64,000 bases of DNA. Origin: Candidatus Binatia bacterium (GTDB taxonomy: Bacteria; Desulfobacterota; Binatia; UBA1149; CAITLU01). A model generated the notes under the pieces. That model saw only the letters and a list, made by a program, of their open reading frames with translations. It made no database searches and was not told the DNA's origin. Shown one piece after another: positions 17,231 to 25,310 of the stretch. The stretch spans positions 226,868 to 290,867 of the forward strand of contig DASXOZ010000070.1 in NCBI GenBank assembly GCA_036493895.1, given 5' to 3'. Numbering within the stretch: position 1 is the first letter of the stretch; each line of letters opens with the position of its first letter. Position numbers and translations under genes: made by a program.

Positions 17231-18094
17231 TCACACCTTCGCGATCACGTCGTCGGCGAACCTGCGCAGGATGTCGATCTTTTCCTGCACGGCCATGGTG
17301 TCGTCGTCGATGTACGGATTGCGGAATCCGACGATGCAGTCGGTCACGCCCTTGTCCTCGAGTTTTTTCACGCCGTCGACGGTGTAGGCATCGAACGAGA
17401 TCACGTGAATCTCGAAAGGCTTCTTCTCGGTGCCGGCCTCGCGGCGCAGTTCGGCCAGTCGCGCAAGAAGCTCGTCCAGGTCTTCGCTGCCGCCTCCGTG
17501 CATCCATCCGTCGTTGCGAGCCGCGCGCGCGAGTGCGGCGTCGGCGTGGCCGCCGACGAGGATCGGCACGGGCGTCTCCGGTACCGGACAGATCTTGATG
17601 CTCGGGATGTCGAAGTGCCTGCCGTGAAACTCGTAGAACCCACCGCCCAGGAGGCCACGAAGGATTTCGATCATCTCGTCGGTACGGACGCCGCGGCCTT
17701 TCCACGGCGTCCCGGTGATCTGGTAATCCTCGGGCCAGGGGCTGGTGCCGACTCCAAATGCGACCCGGCCGCCGGTCATCACGGCGGTCGATGCAAGCTG
17801 CTTGGCAATCAGCACCGGATGGCGGATCGGCAGCTTGACGACGAACGTCGTGAAACGAAGCCGTGTGGTCACCGCGCCCATCGCGGTCATCAGCACGAAC
17901 GGATCGATGAACGGCTTGTTCTCGAGGAAGCGGCGGTCTCCGTCGGGCGTGTACGGATACTTCGAGTCGGACACCTCCGGGTACGCGATGCTGTCGGGGA
18001 TCACGAAAGAGGCCCAGCCCGACTCGTCGCAGGCGCGGGCCAGCGGCACGAAGTGGGACGGATCGCACATGGATTCGGCGTATGTGAATCGCAT
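17231..18094 (-). CDS. LLM-class flavin/F420-dependent oxidoreductase
   Basis: 287 aa luciferase-like TIM barrel. Landmarks: an N-terminal strand (MRFTYAESM), VTTRLRFTTFVVKLPIRHPV, the GGRVAFGVGTSPWPEDY segment and PILVGGHADAALARAARNDG near the C-terminus. The family uses F420 or FMN to oxidise alcohols, aldehydes or hopanoid-like and xenobiotic substrates. It is separated by only 10 nt from the upstream TPP-enzyme gene, which suggests one operon and a shared pathway, possibly breakdown of a 2-keto or CoA compound. Substrate is not inferable. Cytoplasmic. Confidence 0.85.
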   Translation of the reverse strand: MRFTYAESMCDPSHFVPLARACDESGWASFVIPDSIAYPEVSDSKYPYTPDGDRRFLENKPFIDPFVLMTAMGAVTTRLRFTTFVVKLPIRHPVLIAKQLASTAVMTGGRVAFGVGTSPWPEDYQITGTPWKGRGVRTDEMIEILRGLLGGGFYEFHGRHFDIPSIKICPVPETPVPILVGGHADAALARAARNDGWMHGGGSEDLDELLARLAELRREAGTEKKPFEIHVISFDAYTVDGVKKLEDKGVTDCIVGFRNPYIDDDTMAVQEKIDILRRFADDVIAKV

Positions 18095-18104
18095 CTGACT
18101 TTTC

Positions 18105-19808
18105 CTAGTTCGGTCCTGCGTAGACTTCCATGAAGCGCAGGATCATGTCCTGGGGCAGCATCAGGTTGGCGTCGCGGTCGCTGCGGATGCAGACAACCGA
18201 GGGCCCCACGGCCGCTTTCGCGCGCGCCAGCGCAGGGGCCAGGTCGCCGAGCTTTTCGACGTAGGCGGACTCGCAGCCGAGGCCCTCGCCGACTTTGTCC
18301 CAGCGCACGGTGCCCATCGCGGTGCCGAAGGTGCGGCCGTAGAGCATTCTCTCGTTGGGCTCTTCCATCGTCCACGAGCCTTCGGCGAAGACGATCGTCG
18401 TCACCTTGAGACCCTCGCGCGCGGCGCTCTGCATCTCCATGAAGTGGAAGCCCGCAGCGCCGTCGCCGGTCACGCAGACGACGTCGCGATCGGGCGCACC
18501 GAGCTTGGCACCAATTGCGGACGGCACCCCGGTGCCGAGCATGCCGAGCTCGAGAATGTTGTGGTACGAGCGCGGTTTCGTCGCCGGCAGGGCGCCGTGC
18601 GCCCACAAAGAAGTGTTGCCGCCGTCGGTAACGTACACGGCGTCCGGTCCGAACACCTCGCCGATGACCGCCATCGCATGGGCGGGGTGAATGCCCGCTC
18701 CGTTCCAGCCGGCAATGGCTTCGAGCTGGGGTTTCTGCCACTCGCGCTGGGCTTCGCAGTAACGCTCGACATCGCGGGGGTTGGAGGCTTTTGCACCGCT
18801 TTCGCCGAGCAGGGCGGCCAGGCGCGGCGCGGCAGTTGCCAGGTCGGCAACGATGCCGAGAGTCAGCGGGCGCGTGACGCCCATGTTGCGTGCATCGACG
18901 TCGATGTGAACGAGCTTCTGCGCGGCGCCGTCGCCCCAGTACTTGTCGTACGGGACGTCGAGGTTGCCGAGCCGCGTGCCGAGCGCGAGAACCACGTCGG
19001 CTTCGCAGCGAGCCAGGTCGGCTCCGGGACCGTAACCGTGAAGCCGGCGCGGATGATCGGCGGGAAACGCCGAACGCCCGGCCATCGTCGAGATCACGGG
19101 ACATCCGAGAATCTCGGCAAGTTGGGCGACGGCAGCGTTGGCTCCCGCGCGGTCGACGCCGGAGCCGACCACCATCAATGGATGACGCGCCGAGGCCAGC
19201 AGCGTTGCCGCTTCGCGCAGGTCGGCATCGGCGGCGCGCGGTGCGGCGACGCGGTACGCCGAAGGCGCAGCGATGCGAACTTTCGCATCGTCGATGACGC
19301 TGTAGAGCACCGGTGCCGGAATCTCGAGCTGCACCGGCCCCGGGCGTCCGAGCCACATCTCGCGAAACGCGAGCGCGGTGATTTCCGCGATGCGGGTGAC
19401 ATCGAAGATCGGTGCTCCCCACTTGACGGCCGGACGGAAGACGTCGAGCTGGTCCTGGCCCTGGAACGTCGACGGCGGCGACGGGTAGACGATGCCGAGC
19501 CGGTGCTGGGCAGTGATCACGACGACGGGGACGCCCTCGTGACGCGCGGTGATCACGCCGGGAAGGAGGTTGGCCGAGCCCGGGCCGGGGTTGCCGAGCA
19601 CGGCAGCCACCTGCCCGGTCGTCTTGTAGAGCCCTTCGGCCATGTGCACGGCGGCCGCTTCGTGGCGGATCGGAACGAGCCGGATGTCGTGGGCATCGAG
19701 GCTCGCGAGAATCGGATCGACTTCGGGACACGGCAGTCCGAAGACGAAACGGATCCCCTCGTTGGCCAGGCAGCGGACGAGAACTTCACCGCCGGTAATT
19801 TCGCTCAT
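18105..19808 (-). CDS. Thiamine-diphosphate enzyme, acetolactate-synthase-like
   Basis: 567 aa with the three-domain ThDP fold. The PYR domain has catalytic Glu50 in RHEAAAVHMAEG. The central domain is at ~190-330. The PP domain has GDG at 448-450. The usual Asn-Asn closing the ThDP motif is Ala475-Glu476 (IVFAEGSW), as in some ALS-like enzymes with an acidic residue there. The family includes acetolactate synthase, oxalyl-CoA decarboxylase, benzoylformate decarboxylase and sulfoacetaldehyde acetyltransferase. No small regulatory subunit or other ilv gene is nearby, so a branched-chain amino-acid role is doubtful. Operon with the LLM oxidoreductase. Confidence 0.82.
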   Translation of the reverse strand: MSEITGGEVLVRCLANEGIRFVFGLPCPEVDPILASLDAHDIRLVPIRHEAAAVHMAEGLYKTTGQVAAVLGNPGPGSANLLPGVITARHEGVPVVVITAQHRLGIVYPSPPSTFQGQDQLDVFRPAVKWGAPIFDVTRIAEITALAFREMWLGRPGPVQLEIPAPVLYSVIDDAKVRIAAPSAYRVAAPRAADADLREAATLLASARHPLMVVGSGVDRAGANAAVAQLAEILGCPVISTMAGRSAFPADHPRRLHGYGPGADLARCEADVVLALGTRLGNLDVPYDKYWGDGAAQKLVHIDVDARNMGVTRPLTLGIVADLATAAPRLAALLGESGAKASNPRDVERYCEAQREWQKPQLEAIAGWNGAGIHPAHAMAVIGEVFGPDAVYVTDGGNTSLWAHGALPATKPRSYHNILELGMLGTGVPSAIGAKLGAPDRDVVCVTGDGAAGFHFMEMQSAAREGLKVTTIVFAEGSWTMEEPNERMLYGRTFGTAMGTVRWDKVGEGLGCESAYVEKLGDLAPALARAKAAVGPSVVCIRSDRDANLMLPQDMILRFMEVYAGPN

Positions 19809-19861
19809 GATGTTTTCCCTCGCGCGCTTCGCGGTTGCCTTCCCCGGCGCTCACGTTGCGG

Positions 19862-20998
19862 TCAGGTTGCGATCGGATAGCTCCCGAGGACGCGCACCGA
19901 CAGCGCGATCTTCTCGAGGGAAGCAAGTGCCTTTGCGACGGGGTCCGAGCTGGAGTGGCCCGTGACGTCGACGAAGAACCGGTATTCCCACGAGCGGCCG
20001 AGCAGGGGCCGCGACTCGATCATCGAAAGGTTCACCTTGTTGCGCGCGAACTGGCGGATGATCCGTTCGAGAATGCCGACCTGGTCCTTGACGGTGACGA
20101 CGAGCGAGGTGCGGTCGTGACCGCTCGGCCGCGTCTTCTGGTCCGGCCCGATCACGAGGAAACGCGTGACGTTGGCCGCGTTGTCCTGGATGGAGCGTGC
20201 GACCAGATCGAGCTTGTAGAGCTGCATCGCGATGCGGCTTCCGATCGCGGCCGTTGCCTTCTCGCTGGACGCCAGCTTGGCGGCCGCGACCGTGCTGGCC
20301 GTCGGAAGGAGCTCGACGCCCGGAAAATTCTCGGCGAGGTAGCGCTTGCACTGCGCCAGCGGCTGGGGATGCGAAGCAATGCGGCGGATTTTCCTGCGGT
20401 CGCCGTCCTGCGCCATCAGGCAGTGATCGATCCTCAGCACGCGCTCGGCGAGGATCACGGCGGTCGTCTCTGCCAGCGAGTCCAGCGTAGGCGTCACCGC
20501 TCCTTCGGTGGTGTTCTCGACCGGAACGATGCCGAAGGTCGCCCTTTCGGTTTCCACGGCAGTGAACACTTCGGGAATGGAATCGCAGGCCTCGAGCAGC
20601 GCGCTGCTGCCGAACTGCGCGACGGCTGCTTCGTGCGTGTACGTGCCCTGGGGACCGAAGAACGCGACCGTCGTCGGCCGCTGCACCGCGCGGCAGCCGG
20701 AAATGATCTCGCGGAAAATGGCCTCGACCGCCTCGTCGCGCAGCGGGCCGGGGTTGGCCTTGCGGATCGCGCCGAGCACCTGCTTCTCGCGAGCGGCGTC
20801 CAGGATGCCGATCTCGCTCGTGGCCTTGGCCTCGCCGACCGCCTTGCAAAGCGCGGCCCGACGCGTGACCAGCTCGAGCAGGCGCCGGTCGAGATCGTCG
20901 ATCGCGGCCCTCAGCTCGGGAAGCCCTTTTTTGCCCCTGGTTGCCAATTCGCCCTCTAGCCTGCTGGTCTTTGCTGCGCCCGCGAGCCGGCCGCTCAC
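19862..20998 (-). CDS. pheA: Chorismate mutase / prephenate dehydratase (P-protein)
   Basis: 378 aa. The AroQ chorismate mutase domain (~25-105; LPELRAAIDDLDRRLLELV) is followed by prephenate dehydratase (~112-290) with VAFFGPQGTYTHEAA, VPVENTTEGAVTPTLD and NVTRFLVIG. An ACT domain (~300-375) has the Phe-binding ESRP motif, so feedback inhibition by phenylalanine is expected. It makes phenylpyruvate from chorismate. GTG 20998 is 15 nt after miaA; a TTG at 20947, just after AGAGGG, would cut 17 non-conserved residues. The fused arrangement is standard for proteobacteria. Confidence 0.92.
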   Translation of the reverse strand: MSGRLAGAAKTSRLEGELATRGKKGLPELRAAIDDLDRRLLELVTRRAALCKAVGEAKATSEIGILDAAREKQVLGAIRKANPGPLRDEAVEAIFREIISGCRAVQRPTTVAFFGPQGTYTHEAAVAQFGSSALLEACDSIPEVFTAVETERATFGIVPVENTTEGAVTPTLDSLAETTAVILAERVLRIDHCLMAQDGDRRKIRRIASHPQPLAQCKRYLAENFPGVELLPTASTVAAAKLASSEKATAAIGSRIAMQLYKLDLVARSIQDNAANVTRFLVIGPDQKTRPSGHDRTSLVVTVKDQVGILERIIRQFARNKVNLSMIESRPLLGRSWEYRFFVDVTGHSSSDPVAKALASLEKIALSVRVLGSYPIAT

Positions 20999-21013
20999 GC
21001 CGGCGCGAAAACA

Positions 21014-21958
21014 TCAGGAAAAGAAATCTCCCGCAAGGCGAAGCGCGGCCGAGTCCGATCCGGCCGCGACCTGCGTCGTCTCGAGCTGACCGCGCAGCCA
21101 CGTCCTCTGGCGCTTGGCGTACTGGACCGTCGCGACGCTGATCGCATCGGCCAGGTGGTCCGGCGCCAGGCGCCCGGCCAGACAGTCCGCAGCCTGGCGG
21201 TAGCCGATCGCATCGAAAGCGCGAGTATTGGCAGGATAACGCCGGTGCAGCGCGGCGAGCTCGTCGACGATGCCTGCGTCGACCATCGCGCGGCTGCGCG
21301 CGACGATCCGCTCGCGCAGGATCTCGCGCTCGATCTCCACTTCGAGCGTGAGCATGTCGAAAGGCCTTTCGGAAAGGACATGCTCGGCGAGCCACGCCGA
21401 AAGCGGCCGGCCGGTCAGCTCGTGCACTTCGAGAGCACGCACCGTGCGCACGAGGTCGTTGGCGTGGATACGGCGGGCGGACGCAGCGTCCAGTTCGCAC
21501 AGCCGCCGGTGAAGCGCTCCCGGCGATTGGCGCTCTTCGCGTTGGAGGCGCTCGCGAACCGCTGGATCGGCCGCCGGACCCGCGAACAGACCGCGTCCGA
21601 GGCTTCGAAGGTAGAGCCCGGTGCCGCCGCAGACGATGGCGCGGCAGCCGCGAGAGTGAATCGCCGCCAGCGCACTCAGCGCTGCGCTGCGCCACGCTGC
21701 CACGTCGTAGTCTTCGTCCGGATCGACGATGTCGACGAGGTGATGCGCCGCGCGGGCACGCTGCTCCTGCGTCGGCTTGGCCGTTCCGACGTCCATGAAG
21801 CGATAGACCTGGCGCGAATCGGCGCCGACGATCTCCGCGTCGAGCTTCTCCGCGAGAAGGACCGCCAGCTCGCTCTTGCCGCAGGCAGTGGATCCGGCGA
21901 TGACGAGGACGCGCGGCGGCAGCCGCAGCACGCCTTCGGATCTCGCAGCGGTGACCAA
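21014..21958 (-). CDS. miaA: tRNA dimethylallyltransferase
   Basis: 314 aa, normal length. P-loop GSTACGKS at ~23-30, then GADSRQVYRFMDVGTAKPT and HHLVDIVDPDEDY, GGTGLYLRSL, and the tRNA-binding FDAIGYRQ and TVQYAKRQRTWLRG. It transfers dimethylallyl to N6 of A37 in tRNAs reading UNN codons. Fifteen nt separate its stop from the pheA start and 15 nt its start from the cytochrome gene. mutL-miaA linkage is classic; the cytochrome gene interrupts it here. Confidence 0.95.
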   Translation of the reverse strand: MVTAARSEGVLRLPPRVLVIAGSTACGKSELAVLLAEKLDAEIVGADSRQVYRFMDVGTAKPTQEQRARAAHHLVDIVDPDEDYDVAAWRSAALSALAAIHSRGCRAIVCGGTGLYLRSLGRGLFAGPAADPAVRERLQREERQSPGALHRRLCELDAASARRIHANDLVRTVRALEVHELTGRPLSAWLAEHVLSERPFDMLTLEVEIEREILRERIVARSRAMVDAGIVDELAALHRRYPANTRAFDAIGYRQAADCLAGRLAPDHLADAISVATVQYAKRQRTWLRGQLETTQVAAGSDSAALRLAGDFFS

Positions 21959-21973
21959 TCGAAAGTCCAGCCT

Positions 21974-22471
21974 TCAGCGAAAAGCGTCCGGCACGCCGGG
22001 AGAATCGGGCCGGAAACGCGAGTGGCAGTCGCGGCAGGCAGCGCCGAGGCGCTTTCTCGAGATCTCGACGGCGTCCGCGTCGTCGCGTGCAGCAGCCTCT
22101 TCGAGCTCCCCTGCCCGGTCGGCCAAGCTGCGCGCGAGTACCGCAAATCGCGCGCGGTCGGGAATTTCGAGCTTGCCGGGAGGATGACCCGACAATGCGA
22201 TGGCCGACTGCTTCAGCGACTGCGCTGCGTCGGCGATTTTCGCGAACGTTCCCTCCCAGCGGTCGTGCACGTCGACCTGGTCCGGCACCTTCTTGCGCAC
22301 CGATTCGTCGAACCCTCTCATGACGCTCTCGAGCTGGTCGGAGCGCAGCGAGTGAACCGCTGCATCCTGTTTCGACGAGGAGGACTGCGTCGACGTCGAG
22401 CAGGAAACTGCCAGAAGCGCGAGAAGCGCGGCAGCGGCACGAGTACGGAAATGGGAATTCGCCATTTTCAT
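21974..22471 (-). CDS. Lipoprotein cytochrome c (c'/c556-like)
   Basis: 165 aa. The signal sequence ends in a lipobox, LLAVSC (Cys24), followed by a Ser/Thr-rich linker, so the protein should be lipid-anchored on the periplasmic side. The body is a predicted four-helix bundle, and a single C-terminal haem site CRDCH lies at ~147-151, as in class II cytochromes. SELECTED residues give no partner. It sits 6 nt after mutL and 15 nt before miaA, so it is probably co-transcribed with DNA-repair and tRNA-modification genes, an unexpected context. Confidence 0.75.
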   Translation of the reverse strand: MKMANSHFRTRAAAALLALLAVSCSTSTQSSSSKQDAAVHSLRSDQLESVMRGFDESVRKKVPDQVDVHDRWEGTFAKIADAAQSLKQSAIALSGHPPGKLEIPDRARFAVLARSLADRAGELEEAAARDDADAVEISRKRLGAACRDCHSRFRPDSPGVPDAFR

Positions 22472-22477
22472 CGGCCC

Positions 22478-24382
22478 TCAACGGCCGAACATTTTCTCGA
22501 TCTGCCCTCGCGCCAGCTTGCGCGCAACCGGACGACCGTGAGGACACGTCGAATGGTACGATACCGACGACATTTCGCGCAGCAGAGCGCGGGCAGCGCC
22601 GCGGTCCAGCCTCTTGCCGACCCGAACGGCCGAATGGCAGGCCACGGTCGCCATGATCTTTTCGGCCAGGCGCGTGGCAGCGCGCGCACGGCCGACTTCG
22701 ACGAGATCAGCCGCGACGGCTTCGACCAGCACGCGGCTGTCGGCGCCGGCGGCCATCGCCGGCATCGCGCGAACGACGACGTCTTCGTCACCGAACGCCT
22801 CGACCTCCCAGCCGAGTGCCGCAAGCTCGCCGGCCGCCGCGACGCACGCTTCCACTCCTTCGGGTCCGACGTGCACGCGCTCGGGAAGCAGCAGCGCCTG
22901 GCGCGCGACGTCCCTTTCACCGAACGCTTTCATCAGCCGCTCGAACAGCACGCGCTCGTGCGCGGCATGCTGATCGACGAGCAGGACTTCCCCGTCGCCT
23001 TCGCAGACGAAGTACCCGTCGAAAATCTGGCCGACGACCTCGAAGCGACCGAGCGCCTCGACCGCCTGCGAAGGACCGAGATCGATCGCGATCTGCTCTT
23101 CGAGCGCGGCACCGTCGGCGACCAGTTCGGAAGGCGCGTAACCAGGAATCGGCGGGTATGGCTGCTCGTCGGCCAGCTGGCCGGAGCCCGGCGCGAGAGC
23201 CCGGCCTTCCCGGACTTGCGCCCGCGCGGGCGAAGCGTGTGTGCTTTGCTGCGCCGGCTGCAGCGTCCCGGCCGTTGTCGGCACCGCGCGACGGCGCAGC
23301 GCTTCGCCGGCATCGAGGCCCCAGCGCCCGAGCGGGCTGGACGAGCGCCGAAGAGCGTCGCGCACGGCTTCGGCGACGAAGCGGCGCACGCCGTCGGCAT
23401 CCGAGAAGCGCACTTCGAGCTTGGCCGGATGCACGTTGACGTCGATGTCGCCCGCCTGGCAATCGAGGAAAAGGGCAACGGCAGGAAAGCGGCCTTTGAG
23501 CAGGTGGGTCTGGTAGCCTTCGAGAATCGACTGGAACAGCACGCGGTCCCTCACCCACCTCGATCCGACGAACACGGCCATGCGACGCGAGCTGCCGTAG
23601 GAAACTCCCGGTGCGCTGACGAAACCGCCGAGGTGAAGGTTGCCGAAGCGCGCATCGACCTCGACGAGCGACGCGGCGACCTGCTTGCCGAACACCTGGT
23701 GCACGCGCTCGCGAAGCCCCGACACCGGGGCGAGGTCGAGGGTCGTGCGACCGCCGACAACCAGCGTCGCGTGAAGCTGCGGCGTTGCCATCGCCAGGCG
23801 CTGCACTACGTCGGAGACGTAAGCCGTTTCGGTAGCGGCGCTCCTCAGAAACTTGCGACGCGCCGGTACCGCGGCGAACAGGTCCTGCACGTCGATCCGC
23901 GTGCCGCGCCGCGCCGGCGACGGTGCACGCTCGATGATGCGGCCGGCGCGCACGACGACGCGGCTGCCGGATGCGGCAGCGGCGGTCGCCGTCACCAGTT
24001 CGAGGTCGCTTGCCGCCGCGATTGCAGCAAGCGCTTCGCCGCGAAAGCCGAACGTGAGCGCACCATCGAGGTCCTCGATTCGGCGGATCTTGCTCGTCGC
24101 ATGCCGCATCAGCGCAAGATCGATCTCGGACTCCTCGATGCCGCTGCCGTCGTCGGTGACGACGATGCGCAGCCCGCTGCGATCGTCGAGCTCGACGCGC
24201 ACCTCGCGTGCGCCTGCATCAATGGAATTCTCGACCAGCTCCTTGACCGCCGATGCCGGGCGTTCGACCACCTCGCCGGCTGCGATCCGCGCGATCGTGC
24301 CCTCGTCGAGCAGCGCGATGCGACCGGCCGCCGCGCCGTGCTCGCGCGGGCGTTGTGCGGTCGAGACGAGGCGTTCAGCCAA
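22478..24382 (-). CDS. mutL: DNA mismatch repair protein MutL
   Basis: 634 aa. The N-terminal GHKL ATPase has IARIAAGEVVERPASAVKEL (catalytic Glu48, Asn52), DDGSGI and TFGFRGEAL. A Pro/Ala-rich linker (~350-420) leads to a C-terminal dimerisation/endonuclease domain with DQHAAHERVLFE, the metal-binding motif of MutL nucleases in organisms lacking MutH, and HSTCPHGRPV near the end. It should therefore nick DNA itself. The start is TTG 24382, about 8 nt after a GAGGA, and overlaps a possible small upstream ORF. Confidence 0.93.
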   Translation of the reverse strand: MAERLVSTAQRPREHGAAAGRIALLDEGTIARIAAGEVVERPASAVKELVENSIDAGAREVRVELDDRSGLRIVVTDDGSGIEESEIDLALMRHATSKIRRIEDLDGALTFGFRGEALAAIAAASDLELVTATAAAASGSRVVVRAGRIIERAPSPARRGTRIDVQDLFAAVPARRKFLRSAATETAYVSDVVQRLAMATPQLHATLVVGGRTTLDLAPVSGLRERVHQVFGKQVAASLVEVDARFGNLHLGGFVSAPGVSYGSSRRMAVFVGSRWVRDRVLFQSILEGYQTHLLKGRFPAVALFLDCQAGDIDVNVHPAKLEVRFSDADGVRRFVAEAVRDALRRSSSPLGRWGLDAGEALRRRAVPTTAGTLQPAQQSTHASPARAQVREGRALAPGSGQLADEQPYPPIPGYAPSELVADGAALEEQIAIDLGPSQAVEALGRFEVVGQIFDGYFVCEGDGEVLLVDQHAAHERVLFERLMKAFGERDVARQALLLPERVHVGPEGVEACVAAAGELAALGWEVEAFGDEDVVVRAMPAMAAGADSRVLVEAVAADLVEVGRARAATRLAEKIMATVACHSAVRVGKRLDRGAARALLREMSSVSYHSTCPHGRPVARKLARGQIEKMFGR

Positions 24383-24512
24383 CGACGAGGTCCTCGCGGG
24401 CGAGCACCGTCTTCACGCGCTCGGCCTGCTTCTGGCAACCCTTGCGCCCCGCCATGCCGAAGGTGGGGTGCTTGCCGACGATGAGGTTCGGCCTGAGTGC
24501 GGGCCGGGGCAT
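24375..24512 (-). CDS. Possible 45-aa basic ORF overlapping mutL start
   Basis: Begins ATG 24512, contains NLIVGKHPTFGMAGRKG then CQKQAERVKTVLARED, and ends at TGA 24375, overlapping the mutL TTG start by 8 nt. Nearly every codon ends in G or C (over 90 percent), as in the true genes here. There is no clear Shine-Dalgarno and no family I recognise. It could be a coupled leader peptide, a small basic protein or chance. Confidence 0.3.
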   Translation of the reverse strand: MPRPALRPNLIVGKHPTFGMAGRKGCQKQAERVKTVLAREDLVVG

Positions 24513-24714
24513 CGAGGAGGTTGGCACCGGCCGCCGATAACAAAGCGCAGGGGCCGGTTCCAGCGGTTGCCTGGGCTTTGGGCCGCCGAACGAGCAGCCC
24601 GCCTTTTTCCCGGTGGAACGCGACCCCGGCAGACCGGGCGCGCCTGCGCCTCGCCGTTTGCCCACCACCATCGCCCGTGTTATCTGCGGCGGCTCGGTTT
24701 CGGAGGAATGCGCT
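24383..24714. other. Divergent mutL / rpmB promoter region
   Basis: About 330 bases between divergently oriented mutL and rpmB. Apart from the possible small ORF (24375-24512) and a weak rpmB promoter candidate, nothing is recognised. Confidence 0.5.
24658..24685 (+). promoter_or_regulatory. Weak sigma70-like promoter candidate for rpmB
   Basis: TTGCCC (24658-24663), a 16-bp spacer and TTATCT (24680-24685), about 30 bases before the rpmB start. The match is modest; placement is the main support. Confidence 0.25.
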
Positions 24715-24906
24715 GTGGCCCGTATCTGTGAGATCTGCGACAAGCGTCGAGGCGTCGGCAACAACGTCTCGCACGCGAACAACAAGACGAAACGGACCTG
24801 GCAGCCGAACCTGCAGACCGTCCACGTCGTCGTCGGCGCCACGCGCAAGACGATCAAGGCCTGCACCCGCTGCATCCGCAGCGGCAAGGTCACCAAAGCC
24901 GCCTAG
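24715..24906 (+). CDS. rpmB: 50S ribosomal protein L28
   Basis: 63 aa, the typical short bacterial L28: [20 protein letters not shown], the [12 protein letters not shown] segment and a C-terminal [10 protein letters not shown]. Two CxxC pairs make this the zinc-binding (C+) form. The start is GTG 24715, 8 nt after GGAGG; the ATG at 24708 is out of frame. The stop TAG (24904-24906) directly abuts the stop of convergent ridA, leaving no terminator space. Confidence 0.95.
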   Translation: MARICEICDKRRGVGNNVSHANNKTKRTWQPNLQTVHVVVGATRKTIKACTRCIRSGKVTKAA

Positions 24907-25299
24907 CTAGTCCTTCCCTCCCTTTATCGCGATCATGTCGATCTCCACTCTCGCGCCCCGCGGGAGTGCGGCGACCTCGACAGTCGCGCGCGCCGGGTAC
25001 GGTTCGACCAGCACCGAAGAGAAGATCTCGTTCAGCCTGGCGAAATCGGCGAGGTCGACCAGGTAGACGGTGAGCCTGACGGCATCGGCCATCGTCATGC
25101 CGGCGCCGACTGCCACCGCCTGCAGGTTGACGAGCACGCGGCGCGCCTCGGCTTCGAACCCTCCTTGCACCAACTCGCCGGTTGCCGGATCCAGCCCGAT
25201 CTGGCCGCTCGCGTAGAGGACCCCGCCCGCGAGCACGGCCTGGGAATACGGACCGATGGCTTTCGGGGCCTGGCCGGTTCGAATGACTTCCTTCGGCAT
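24907..25299 (-). CDS. ridA: RidA family enamine/imine deaminase
   Basis: 130 aa, the standard size. Motifs: APKAIGPYSQAVLAGGVLYA, SGQIGLDPATGELV, the catalytic Arg in EPYPARATVEVAALPRGARV, and C-terminal EIDMIAIKG. It hydrolyses reactive 2-aminoacrylate-type enamines produced by PLP enzymes. ATG 25299 follows GAGAG; an alternative ATG at 25314 overlaps the stop of the upstream (p)ppGpp gene as ATGA, adding five residues. It is last in the gmk-rel-ridA operon. Convergent stop-to-stop with rpmB. Confidence 0.92.
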   Translation of the reverse strand: MPKEVIRTGQAPKAIGPYSQAVLAGGVLYASGQIGLDPATGELVQGGFEAEARRVLVNLQAVAVGAGMTMADAVRLTVYLVDLADFARLNEIFSSVLVEPYPARATVEVAALPRGARVEIDMIAIKGGKD

Positions 25300-25310
25300 G
25301 CTTTGGGCTC

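Noticed and set aside
18105-19808. Calling the TPP enzyme acetolactate synthase (ilvB)
   Set aside because: No ilvH small subunit or ilvC nearby and the cofactor motif is atypical, so a specific name would be unsupported.
19851-22547. Long minus-strand frame over pheA and miaA
   Set aside because: Different frame from both real genes, low-complexity Arg/Ala product.
21155-24484. Very long plus-strand open frame (about 1100 codons) across miaA-mutL
   Set aside because: It runs antisense to the well-supported miaA, cytochrome and mutL genes; the product is Arg/His/Asp-rich with no domain. Typical GC-rich mirror frame.
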